Shown here: in pieces, positions 39,121-50,814 of the stretch
Position numbering within the stretch: the first letter of the stretch is position 1
How the letters are laid out: the number at the start of each line of letters is the position of its first letter
From: Occultella gossypii
GTDB taxonomy: Bacteria; Actinomycetota; Actinomycetes; Actinomycetales; Beutenbergiaceae
Assembly: GCF_019947135.1 (NCBI RefSeq)
Contig: NZ_JAGSHT010000031.1
Coordinates: 1-61,780 of the forward strand
Reading direction: 5' to 3'
Length of the DNA: 61,780 bases
Position numbers and translations under genes: made by a program
The notes under the pieces: model-generated
The model's input: the letters and a program-made list of their open reading frames with translations, nothing else
Database searches by the model: none
What the model was told of the DNA's origin: nothing

Positions 39121-39591
39121 CTACCAGCGGTAGTGCGCGAAGGCCTTGTTCGACTCGGCCATCTTGTGGGTGTCCTCGCGGCGCTTGACCGCGGCACCGA
39201 GGCCGTTCGAGGCGTCGAGGATCTCGTTCATGAGACGCTCGGTCATCGTCTTCTCGCGGCGGGCGCGGGCGTAGTCCACGAGCCAGCGCAGGGCCAGCGT
39301 GGTCTGACGCGAGGCGCGGACCTCGATCGGCACCTGGTAGGTGGCGCCACCGACGCGGCGGGACCGGACCTCAAGGGTCGGGCGGACGTTCTCCAGCGCG
39401 CGCTTGAGCACGACGGCCGGGTCGGACTGAGTCTTCTCACGGACGCCCTCCAGGGCGCCGTAGACGATCCGCTCAGCGGTGGACTTCTTGCCGTCCATGA
39501 GCACCCGGTTCACGAGCTGGGTGACCGTCGGCGAACCGTAGACGGGATCGATCGCGAGCGGCCGCTTCGGGGCCGGACCCTTACGAGGCAT
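39121..39591 (-). CDS. rpsG: 30S ribosomal protein S7
   Basis: S7 (uS7) organises the 30S head and contacts E-site tRNA. The 156 residues begin [20 protein letters not shown] and end in the Trp-containing HYRW tail. ATG 39591 overlaps the rpsL stop (TAATG) and has AAGGAG upstream. Confidence 0.98.
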   Translation of the reverse strand: MPRKGPAPKRPLAIDPVYGSPTVTQLVNRVLMDGKKSTAERIVYGALEGVREKTQSDPAVVLKRALENVRPTLEVRSRRVGGATYQVPIEVRASRQTTLALRWLVDYARARREKTMTERLMNEILDASNGLGAAVKRREDTHKMAESNKAFAHYRW

Positions 39592-39965
39592 TACTTCTTC
39601 TCCTTCTTCGCGCCGTAACGGCTGCGAGCCTGCTGACGGCCGCGAACGCCCTGGGTGTCGAGTGCGCCACGCACGATCTTGTAACGAACACCCGGGAGGT
39701 CCTTCACACGGCCACCGCGCACGAGCACGATGGAGTGCTCCTGCAGGTTGTGACCGACGCCGGGGATGTACGCCGTGACCTCGATCTGGCTGGACAGTTT
39801 GACGCGGGCCACCTTGCGCAGAGCCGAGTTCGGCTTCTTCGGGGTCGTCGTGTACACGCGGGTGCACACACCGCGACGCTGCGGGCTGCCCTTGAGGGCA
39901 GGCGTCTTGGACTTGCTCACTTTGGCGTGGCGACCCTTGCGGACCAGCTGCTGAATGGTGGGCAC
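39591..39965 (-). CDS. rpsL: 30S ribosomal protein S12
   Basis: S12 (uS12) is at the decoding centre. The 124 residues are nearly invariant ([15 protein letters not shown]-like start, [23 protein letters not shown]). Lys43 and Lys88, the classic streptomycin-resistance positions, are both wild-type Lys. GTG 39965 is the start. It heads the str operon, with a promoter at 40252-40281 and a leader of about 280 nt. Confidence 0.98.
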   Translation of the reverse strand: MPTIQQLVRKGRHAKVSKSKTPALKGSPQRRGVCTRVYTTTPKKPNSALRKVARVKLSSQIEVTAYIPGVGHNLQEHSIVLVRGGRVKDLPGVRYKIVRGALDTQGVRGRQQARSRYGAKKEKK

Positions 39966-40251
39966 TACATCTCCGTCTCGAAAGGCTGACTGCTCATGGT
40001 GATCGGGGTGCGATCAGGACCGGAACACTGCTGGCGCCCGGCGTATTCCACCCCGACGTGACCCCCGCGCTCGGGCGTGTCGTCCCCCTGCTCTTCACGC
40101 ACACTGCGCCCATCACGGGTGTTGTGGTGGTCGGTGTGCGTGCCGGACGGGGGTGACCCACCGCACGCTCATCCTTGTCCGAGCCCGTTTCGGGGCGACG
40201 ACCAGGTAACAGCGCGCACGCGAGAGCCCGACAGAGCGGGCACTGCCGACC
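39966..40251 (-). promoter_or_regulatory. rpsL (str operon) leader
   Basis: About 280 nt between the predicted start and the rpsL GTG. It holds the 23-nt motif shared with the S10 leader (40060-40082) and a nested hairpin (40096-40104 with 40134-40142, plus an inner 7-bp stem with one wobble at about 40110-40130). This may be a regulatory leader; no protein or ligand is implied by the sequence alone. Confidence 0.5.
40060..40082 (-). repeat. 23-nt leader motif, str copy
   Basis: Identical to 34301-34323 in the S10 leader, same strand relative to the downstream gene. It ends about 95 bp before the rpsL start, against 38 bp before rpsJ. Confidence 0.75.
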
Positions 40252-40281
40252 AGAGTACTCTCCGCGCGTCGGAAGCGTCAA
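40252..40281 (-). promoter_or_regulatory. Probable rpsL promoter
   Basis: TTGACG (40281-40276), an 18-bp spacer and TACTCT (40257-40252) on the minus strand, with TTT before and G after as in the rplM promoter. It faces away from the plus-strand symporter gene 200 bp to the right. Confidence 0.6.
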
Positions 40282-40480
40282 AGCCGAGGGGCACGGTGTG
40301 GTGCGAAACACTCCCCTGTGCCGGGCTGGACCGAGCCGGTGAAGTTCCCACCCAACCGTAGCGCCGATCCGGTCGTCGTGGTGGGACCCGGATTCGAGGA
40401 GTCCACGATCCGGACGCACACTACGCTCGATGCAGGTGGGTGAGCCGCTCCCGGACGGTGGGTGAACAGGAGAGTCGACG

Positions 40481-42016
40481 ATGACGACACACGGTGATCA
40501 GGACGCCGTCGTCGGGTCTGCGCCCGTCACCGTCGGCGACGTTGCGCAGGACCCGTCCGCTTCTGGTGCCGGCACGACCGGCCGGAGCACTCGCCCGGTC
40601 CGTTACGCGGTCGGGATGTTCGGGACGTCGATCCCGATCAACATGTTCACGGCCTTCATGGCGTTCTTCTACATCGACGAGCTCGGCATGGACGGCCGGG
40701 CCTACGCGGCGGTCATGGCCGTGTACGCGGTCATCGACGCGATCGACAACCCCGTGTACGGCTACCTCTCCGACCGGACCCGGACCCGGTGGGGACGCCG
40801 GCGTCCGTGGATGATCGTGGCCGCGCCGGTCCTGGCGATCTCCTTCATCCTGTTCTTCTCCCCGCCCACCGGCCTCGAGGGCGCCACCCTCATCGTCTGG
40901 TTCGCCGTGTTCACCGTGCTGACCGGCACGTCCGACTCCCTCGTGAACGCGAACTACGGCGCCCTGCTGCCGGAGCTGTTCCGGAACGAGCGGCGGCGCG
41001 CCGTCGCGAACTCCCTGCGGCAGGGCTTCCAGCTGGTCGCGATGATCATCTCCGTGGCGCTGACGCCCATGATCACCGACGCGATCGGCTACTCCCGGAC
41101 CGCCATGATCTTCGGGGCCGTCGCCGCCGCCGTGATCATCTACTGCGCGCTCGGCGCCCGCGAGGATCCGCGCGCACTATCCGCCGACCAGCCGCGGTTG
41201 CTCGACTCGCTCCGGGTGATCGTGACGAACCGGAAGTTCTGGCTGATCGCCCTCACCAGCGGGCTCTATTCGGCAGGCATGGCACTCGTGATCGCGGCGG
41301 TCGCGTTCTTCGTCAAGTACACGCTGGAGCTACCCGGCACCAGCGCGACCTACCTGCTCGCCACCGTCATCGGGATCTCCGCGCTGTGCCTCGTGCTCTG
41401 GACCCGGCTGGTGAGGCGGTGGGGGCCGGAGCCGATCTGGCGGATCGCGCTGATCGTGTTGGCGCTCGCCCTGGCGTCCATGTCCCTGGCGAACTCCCTG
41501 GCGACCGCGATCGCCTGCGGCGCCCTGGTGGGCCTGGGCTACAGCGGGGTGATGGCCACGATGGACCTCATCGTGGCCCGTCTTCTGGACGAGGACACCG
41601 CCCGCACGGGGGTGCGCCGCGAGGGCATGTTCCTGTCCGCATTCGGCTTCTTCAACCGGCTGAACGCGTTCGTGAAGTCCCTCGGCTTCCTCGCCGTGGC
41701 GGCATTGTTCGGGTTCCACAGCGGTGATGACACCGGCACCCGTCCCGACGAGGCCGCCCGGTTCCTGCTGTCCACGTTCCCGTTCATCCTGGTCGCCTGC
41801 GCGGCGATCCTGTCGCGCTTCGTCCGCTTCGATCGCGGAGCGGCAGCGGAGATCCTCCCGTCGGTCACCGTTGGCGACCCAGCAGGCGGCGCCGGTGACG
41901 AGGTCGCCGAGGCGGCGGCGATCCACCGCCCCGGCACCGACGCGCCGGGGACCGACGACGCCGGCCCGCCCGGGCCGCCCGGCCGGGCGGACGACGTGCC
42001 TCGACCACGACCATGA
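40481..42016 (+). CDS. GPH family sugar:cation symporter
   Basis: A 511-residue, about 12-helix transporter of the MelB/GPH type (major facilitator superfamily), which imports glycosides, pentosides or hexuronides with a cation. DNPVYGYLSDRTRTRWGRRRPWM near residues 87-110 is the GPH signature, and GYSGVMATMDLIVARLLDED is the second-half counterpart. The N-terminal ~38 residues and C-terminal ~60 (Gly/Pro/Asp-rich) are probably disordered. AGGAGA precedes the ATG. It is coupled to the next gene by a 4-bp overlap. The substrate cannot be told. Confidence 0.9.
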   Translation: MTTHGDQDAVVGSAPVTVGDVAQDPSASGAGTTGRSTRPVRYAVGMFGTSIPINMFTAFMAFFYIDELGMDGRAYAAVMAVYAVIDAIDNPVYGYLSDRTRTRWGRRRPWMIVAAPVLAISFILFFSPPTGLEGATLIVWFAVFTVLTGTSDSLVNANYGALLPELFRNERRRAVANSLRQGFQLVAMIISVALTPMITDAIGYSRTAMIFGAVAAAVIIYCALGAREDPRALSADQPRLLDSLRVIVTNRKFWLIALTSGLYSAGMALVIAAVAFFVKYTLELPGTSATYLLATVIGISALCLVLWTRLVRRWGPEPIWRIALIVLALALASMSLANSLATAIACGALVGLGYSGVMATMDLIVARLLDEDTARTGVRREGMFLSAFGFFNRLNAFVKSLGFLAVAALFGFHSGDDTGTRPDEAARFLLSTFPFILVACAAILSRFVRFDRGAAAEILPSVTVGDPAGGAGDEVAEAAAIHRPGTDAPGTDDAGPPGPPGRADDVPRPRP

Positions 42017-42744
42017 CCACGTCCGTCATCATCACCGCCGACGATCTCGGCCTCTCCCCCGGCGTCAACCGCGCCGTCGCCGCCCTGGCCCGCGCCGGGG
42101 CCGTGACCGCCACGTCCCTGCTCGTCGGGCGGCCACACGCCGAGGCGGCCCTCGAGCTCGACCTGCCGATCGCCGTCGGGCTCCACGTGGAACTCGACCC
42201 GGCCCGGCTCGCCACCGCGAGCCACGACGAGATCGAGACCGCCATCGAGGACCAGGTGGCCTGGATGCGGACTCGAGGCGCCGTGCCCACGCACCTGGAC
42301 CTGCACACCGGAGCGCTGTACGGCCTCGGCCCGGCGTCCACCCGGCCGGGCGGGGTGCTCGTGGAGGCGATCGCCGTGGCCGCCCGACACCGCCTGCCGC
42401 TTCGGCTGCCCAGGCGAACGCCCGACGGCGCCGGCGTGGCCGAGGCGCATCGGCTCGCCGTCGCACTGGCTGACGACTCCGGCGTCCGCCTCCCGGAGAC
42501 GATCCGTACCGATCCGCGGCCGACCGCAGCGATCGACGGCCCGGACGACACGGCCCGCTACTACGCCGACCTGACGGCCACCCTCCCGGCCGGGGTCAGC
42601 GAGATCTTCCTGCACCCGGCGGATGTGGCCACCGACGAGCTCGGTGCGAAGCGCGTCTGGGAGTACCAGTTGCTGCGCGGCCGCGCCCTGCTCACGGCCC
42701 TCGCGGACACGGGCGTCACGGCGACCGATTGGGCGAGGATCTGA
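42013..42744 (+). CDS. ChbG/YdjC-type carbohydrate deacetylase
   Basis: A 243-residue protein of the YdjC family, which removes acetyl groups from N-acetylated sugars. ADDLGLSPGVNRAV holds the metal Asp pair, GLHVEL and PTHLDLHTGALYG carry the ligand His residues, and SEIFLHPA is the C-terminal family motif. Its ATG overlaps the symporter stop (ATGA), so the pair likely takes up and deacetylates a (probably oligomeric, acetylated) sugar. Its 3' end overlaps the convergent kinase gene by 29 bp. Confidence 0.87.
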   Translation: MTTSVIITADDLGLSPGVNRAVAALARAGAVTATSLLVGRPHAEAALELDLPIAVGLHVELDPARLATASHDEIETAIEDQVAWMRTRGAVPTHLDLHTGALYGLGPASTRPGGVLVEAIAVAARHRLPLRLPRRTPDGAGVAEAHRLAVALADDSGVRLPETIRTDPRPTAAIDGPDDTARYYADLTATLPAGVSEIFLHPADVATDELGAKRVWEYQLLRGRALLTALADTGVTATDWARI

Positions 42745-43285
42745 GCTGCGCCAGGACGCGCTCCGTGTCTGCGGGCGTGCCCAGGAGCAGGACCGGCGGC
42801 ACACCCGGGTCCGCGGCCCACGCGCGCATCCTCCTACGCTTGCTCCGCCACGACTGGAAGTGCCAGCGGATGATGGAGTCACTCGACAGCGCGTTGCGGA
42901 GGGTTTCGACATTGCCGTTGCACAGTGGCGCCTTGGTGACGATGTTGCGGTAGGTGCGCCGCACCAGCCGGGTCAGGGAGACGAGCCGCGGGTAGTCCAG
43001 TGCGACGATCACGTCCGCGCGGCGGAAGATGGTGTCCAGGTGCCGGGCGTACGCGGTATCGACCACCCACCGCCGGCCGCTCAGGGTCGAGGCGATGTAC
43101 TCCTCGAACTGCTCCGGTGGCGCCGGCACCCAGCCGGGCTCCCAGTAGTGCTCGTCCACCAGGGTGACGGGCAGGCCGAGCTCCGCCCCGAGGTGCTGCG
43201 CCAGGGTGGACTTCCCCGACCCGGTCACGCCGTAGCAGAGCACCCGGCGGGCACGACGCAGATCCGCCACGCTCCCCCGGCCCAT
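42716..43285 (-). CDS. P-loop NTPase of the topology-modulation/adenylate kinase-like family
   Basis: A 189-residue soluble nucleotide-binding protein. The P-loop is GVTGSGKST (about residues 19-27), with VDEHYWEPGW and VIVALDYPRLVSLTRLVRRTYRN after it. This layout matches small kinase-like proteins often annotated as topology modulation protein. The substrate is unknown. The ATG has no Shine-Dalgarno; TATCAT (43297-43292) ends 6 nt upstream, suggesting a leaderless message. It is between two plus-strand units. Confidence 0.82.
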   Translation of the reverse strand: MGRGSVADLRRARRVLCYGVTGSGKSTLAQHLGAELGLPVTLVDEHYWEPGWVPAPPEQFEEYIASTLSGRRWVVDTAYARHLDTIFRRADVIVALDYPRLVSLTRLVRRTYRNIVTKAPLCNGNVETLRNALSSDSIIRWHFQSWRSKRRRMRAWAADPGVPPVLLLGTPADTERVLAQLRSSPNRSP

Positions 43286-43357
43286 CCCGCGATGATAGCC
43301 CGCCGGGCACCGGTCACCATTGACTCCCATCCGAGCGGCGAGTAAGTTCTCGCTCTT

Positions 43358-44152
43358 GTGTCCGCCCTCGCCGTGTATGCCGGTCTCGGCTGGCGGCGAT
43401 GGTCCGCGTACCGCACCGCGGCCGCCGCGGGCGCATTCACGAACACGGTCTTCGGCCTCATCAAGGCGGCGATCACGATGGGGGCGATCGGGGCCGCCGG
43501 CGGGATGCTGGCCGGTTACGACGCTCTCACGGGGGCCACCTACGCCTGGCTCGCCCAGGCACTCATCGGTCCGGTGAACGTCTTCACCTGGTCCGAGCTC
43601 GCGGAGCGGATCCGGTCCGGGGACATCGCGATCGACCTGGCCCGCCCGATCGATCCGCAGGCCGGCTACCTGGCCGCGGACCTGGGCCGGGCCGCGTTCC
43701 AGCTCGTCCCCCGCGCCGCCCCACCGCTGGTGGTCGGCGCACTCGTGACCGGGCTGGCCCTGCCCGCTGAGCTCCTGCCCTATCTGCTCGGCCTGGTCTC
43801 GGTGACGCTCGCCGTCGTGGTCTCGTTCGCCTGCCGGTGGCTGGTCAACCTGGCGGCCTTCTGGCTGCTGGACCTCCGGGGCGTCATGACGCTCTACCTC
43901 GTCGCATCGAACCTCCTGTGCGGTCTCGTGGTGCCCGTGCACTGGTTCCCGCCCTGGCTCGCAACGGTGGCGGCGTGGACGCCGTTCCCGGCGATGCTGC
44001 AGCACCCGATCGACATCATCATGGGGCGCGCGGCGGGACCGGAGGCGTTGGTGCTGCTCGGCGAGCAGGTCGCGTGGGCGATCGGCCTGCTCGTGGTCGG
44101 GCGCGCGGTGTTCGAGATCGGGGCGCGGAAGGTGGTGGTGCAGGGTGGGTGA
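43358..44152 (+). CDS. ABC-2 type exporter permease, first subunit
   Basis: A 264-residue membrane protein with about six helices, of the paired ABC-2 permease families (COG4587/COG3694-like). It has a charged early segment (SGDIAIDLARPIDPQAGYLAADLGR) seen in such permeases. The GTG start lacks a clear Shine-Dalgarno; TAAGTT lies 9 nt before it. It is first of a three-gene operon (two permeases and an ATPase), overlapping the next gene by 8 bp. The substrate is unknown. Confidence 0.85.
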   Translation: MSALAVYAGLGWRRWSAYRTAAAAGAFTNTVFGLIKAAITMGAIGAAGGMLAGYDALTGATYAWLAQALIGPVNVFTWSELAERIRSGDIAIDLARPIDPQAGYLAADLGRAAFQLVPRAAPPLVVGALVTGLALPAELLPYLLGLVSVTLAVVVSFACRWLVNLAAFWLLDLRGVMTLYLVASNLLCGLVVPVHWFPPWLATVAAWTPFPAMLQHPIDIIMGRAAGPEALVLLGEQVAWAIGLLVVGRAVFEIGARKVVVQGG

Positions 44153-44948
44153 GGTCCTCGCGCCCTACCGGGCCCTGCTCGCTTCCCGGCTGCGCTCCCA
44201 ACTGGCCTACCGGCGCTCGTTCGTCCTGGACCTCATCGGTGCGGTCGGTATCGGTGTGCTCGAGCTCGCCGAGGTGCTCGTGATCTTCTCCTCGATCACC
44301 GTCCTGGGCGAGCTCGACCTGGCCGGGGCACTGCTGCTGTTCGCCTTCGCCGGGATCGGCTTCTCGCTCGCGGACATGGCGGTCGGGCATGTGGACTCGC
44401 TACCGCGGTACCTCCGCTCGGGCACCCTGGACGCGTTCCTGCTGCGTCCGCTGCCGGTCCTGGCCCAGCTGATCACCAGCGACCTGCAGCTTCGTCGCTT
44501 GGGCCGCACAGCGGTCGCTGCGGTGGTGCTGGTGATCGCGCTGTCGATGAACACGATCGCGTGGACGCCGGCACTCGTGGTCCTGGCCGTCCTGACGCCG
44601 TTGTTCAGCGCGATCATCTTCGCGGCGCTGTTCGTGTGCGCGGCCGGGGTGCAGTTCTGGCTCGTGGAGGGCGGCGAGTTCGCGAACGCGTTCACCTACG
44701 GCGGCTCGTACGCGGCGTCCTACCCCACCTCGATCTTCAGTCTGCCGATGCGCGTGCTGTTCACGTTCGTGGTCCCGGCCGCGTTCACCGCGTACCTGCC
44801 CACCCTCGTGCTCCTCGGCCACGCCGGACCGGCGTGGACACCGGCGGTCCTGGGGTGGTTCGCGCCGGTCGCGGCCGCCGGCATCTGGACCGTCGCCCTG
44901 CTCGGTTGGCGGGCGGGCCTACGTCACTACACAGGAGCGGGGTCATGA
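44145..44948 (+). CDS. ABC-2 type exporter permease, second subunit
   Basis: A 267-residue membrane protein with about six helices and the partner-like motif FALRPLPVLAQLITSDLQLRRLG (read as LLRPLPVLAQLITSD). It is the second permease. GTG 44145 overlaps the end of the first permease and its own stop overlaps the ATPase start (ATGA). Confidence 0.85.
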   Translation: MGEVLAPYRALLASRLRSQLAYRRSFVLDLIGAVGIGVLELAEVLVIFSSITVLGELDLAGALLLFAFAGIGFSLADMAVGHVDSLPRYLRSGTLDAFLLRPLPVLAQLITSDLQLRRLGRTAVAAVVLVIALSMNTIAWTPALVVLAVLTPLFSAIIFAALFVCAAGVQFWLVEGGEFANAFTYGGSYAASYPTSIFSLPMRVLFTFVVPAAFTAYLPTLVLLGHAGPAWTPAVLGWFAPVAAAGIWTVALLGWRAGLRHYTGAGS

Positions 44949-45913
44949 CCGAACCGATCATCAGCGCCACCGGCCTCGGCCGGGACTTCGTGATCCGGAC
45001 CGGTCGCGGACTGCGCCGCAGGCGCAGCATCACCCGCGCCGTCGCCGACCTGGACTTCACGATCGAGGCAGGGGCCGCCGTCGGGTACATCGGCGCCAAC
45101 GGCGCCGGGAAGTCCACCACCATCAAGATGCTCACCGGCATCCTGGTACCGACCGCCGGTCGCGTGCACACCTGCGGGCTGGACCCGCACCGCCACCGGC
45201 GCGAGCTTGCGCGGCGGATCGGGGTGGTGTTCGGGCAACGGTCCCAGCTGTGGTGGGACCTGCCGCTCGCCGAGTCCTATCGCGCTCTGGCGGCGATCCA
45301 CCGGCTCGGCCCGGACACGCTGCGGACCCGGCGGGGCACCCTGGTCGAACGCCTCGACCTCGGTGAGTTCCTCGAGACGCCGGTGCGTCAGTTGAGCCTC
45401 GGACAGCGCATCCGGGGTGAGATCGCGGCGGCACTGCTGCACTCCCCCGAACTGCTCATCCTGGACGAGCCGACCATCGGTCTCGACGTGCTGAGCAAGG
45501 AACGCTTGCGCCAGTTCCTGCTCGAGGAGCGGGCCGCCGGGGACACGACGCTGCTCCTGACCACGCACGACATGGACGACGTGCAGCGCCTGACCGACCG
45601 CATCATCGTGGTCGACCACGGCCGGATGGCCTACGACGGCACCCTGCCCGGCCTCGTGGAGCGGGTCGGCGCCGACCGCGTGATCGTCGTCGACCTCGAG
45701 GAGACCACGGCGCCGCTGGCGGACGTCGCCGGCACCAGGCTCCTCGGCGTCGAGGCGGACGGGCTCCGTCAGCGGCTCGCCTTCACCCCAGGATCGACCA
45801 CGGCGGCCGCGGTCCTGGCACACGTGTCGGCACGTGCCGAGGTGCGCGACCTCACGATCGAGGAGCCGGACATCGAGGACGTGGTCCGGCGGCTGTACGC
45901 GAGCGGGACCTAG
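44945..45913 (+). CDS. ABC exporter ATP-binding protein
   Basis: A 322-residue ATPase that powers the two preceding permeases. It has GANGAGKST, Q-loop region FGQRSQLWWDLPLAESY (typical of this ABC-2 subfamily), SLGQRIRGEIAAAL signature, DEPTIGLD and a switch His in LTTHDMDD. About 80 C-terminal residues form a family-specific domain. ATG 44945 is coupled to the second permease. Confidence 0.92.
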   Translation: MTEPIISATGLGRDFVIRTGRGLRRRRSITRAVADLDFTIEAGAAVGYIGANGAGKSTTIKMLTGILVPTAGRVHTCGLDPHRHRRELARRIGVVFGQRSQLWWDLPLAESYRALAAIHRLGPDTLRTRRGTLVERLDLGEFLETPVRQLSLGQRIRGEIAAALLHSPELLILDEPTIGLDVLSKERLRQFLLEERAAGDTTLLLTTHDMDDVQRLTDRIIVVDHGRMAYDGTLPGLVERVGADRVIVVDLEETTAPLADVAGTRLLGVEADGLRQRLAFTPGSTTAAAVLAHVSARAEVRDLTIEEPDIEDVVRRLYASGT

Positions 45914-45996
45914 CCGTACCGCCGAGCGCCGGCGAGGCCCGTCGCACCGGATCGGGCGCCGCTGCGGCCGGGGAGGACTGACTGCGGGCGAGAGGG

Positions 45997-46542
45997 TCAG
46001 GCCGCAACCTTCTCGCGCACGGCCGCGATGATCTGGTCGTAGAGGCCGCGCACCTCGTCGGCCGGGGCCGCCTCGAGGATGTCGCCCTCCGGGGTCAGAT
46101 CCTGGCCGAAGCTGAGACCCGGGCCGTCGAGACGGAGCGCCTTGACGCGGTCGAGGACCTCGCCGAACTGGCGGGCGGACCCGGCGGCGGCGCCCCAGCC
46201 GTAGCCGATGATGCCGATCGGTAGGTCGCTCCACTCGGCATGGAGGGTGTCGATGGCGTTCTTCACGACGGCCGGGTATCCGGCGTTGTACTCGGGCAGG
46301 GTGACGATGAGCGCGTCGTAGGCGCGCACCCGCTCCGACCACGCCAGGGTGCTGGCCTGGGTGTAGTTGCCGGCGGACGGGAGTTCGGGCTCCGCGAGGA
46401 AGGGCAGGGCCACCTCGGCAAGGTCGATGATGTCGATCTCGGTGTCGTTCGGCGCCTGGGCGCCGACCCACTGGGCGACCTTGGTGCCGATCCGGGTCGG
46501 ACGGGAGGAGCTGACGACGATGCCGATCTTGTGAGAAGTCAT
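45997..46542 (-). CDS. NADPH-dependent FMN reductase
   Basis: A 181-residue flavodoxin-fold enzyme with the flavin loop SSSRPTRIG near the N-terminus and LPEYNAGYPAVVKNAID in the middle, typical of NADPH-dependent FMN or quinone/azo reductases. ATG 46542 follows GAGAGG. It stands alone, 182 bp downstream of rpoC with the rpoC terminator between. The physiological substrate is unknown. Confidence 0.9.
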   Translation of the reverse strand: MTSHKIGIVVSSSRPTRIGTKVAQWVGAQAPNDTEIDIIDLAEVALPFLAEPELPSAGNYTQASTLAWSERVRAYDALIVTLPEYNAGYPAVVKNAIDTLHAEWSDLPIGIIGYGWGAAAGSARQFGEVLDRVKALRLDGPGLSFGQDLTPEGDILEAAPADEVRGLYDQIIAAVREKVAA

Positions 46543-46664
46543 GCACCTCTCAATAGGTGAACTTTCAATAACATTCCCCTCTTCGCCAGATGTGACTGGC
46601 CTCACCGCGACCACGCACCGCGTCCGCCCGGGCCGGCGGCCACCGATCCGGTGCCGGACACACG

Positions 46665-46700
46665 AATGGTCCGGCACCCCTCGCGGGATGCCGGACCATT
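46665..46700 (-). terminator. Terminator of the rpoBC operon
   Basis: A perfect 12-bp stem (46665-46676 with 46689-46700) lies about 25 bp after the rpoC stop. No T-run follows. Confidence 0.75.
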
Positions 46701-46724
46701 CAGTGGTCGATCAGGTCGTGCGAC

Positions 46725-50615
<3,891 letters not shown>

Positions 50616-50620
50616 TTTTC

Positions 50621-50774
50621 CTACTTCCTTCGGTGAAACACCGTGTGGAACCAATCAGGATGAGGGGGGCGTCAGCGGGGGGGGGGCGGGGGGCCCCCCC
50701 CCGGCCCGGGGGGCGCGAGAGCTACTTCCTGCGGTTAAACCCCGGGTGGAACAAATCTGGTTGTGGGGGGCGTC
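50621..50774 (-). repeat. Tandem near-duplicate flanking G/C homopolymers, rpoB-rpoC spacer
   Basis: Positions 50621-50673 and 50722-50774 match at 45 of 53 positions without gaps (offset 101 bp), both carrying a copy of the rpoC ribosome-binding region. Between them are G10, G6, C9 and G6 runs (50677-50686, 50688-50693, 50694-50702, 50708-50713). It may be real, or a misassembly at a strong hairpin. Confidence 0.7.
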
Positions 50775-50814
50775 TGGGGTCGGGTCACGTGGACCCGACC
50801 GCTGACGGGGCCGC

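Noticed and set aside
42716-44005. Longer 429-codon version of the P-loop kinase
   Set aside because: The upstream part runs antisense through the ABC-2 permease gene and has no similarity; the leaderless ATG at 43285 fits the P-loop position.
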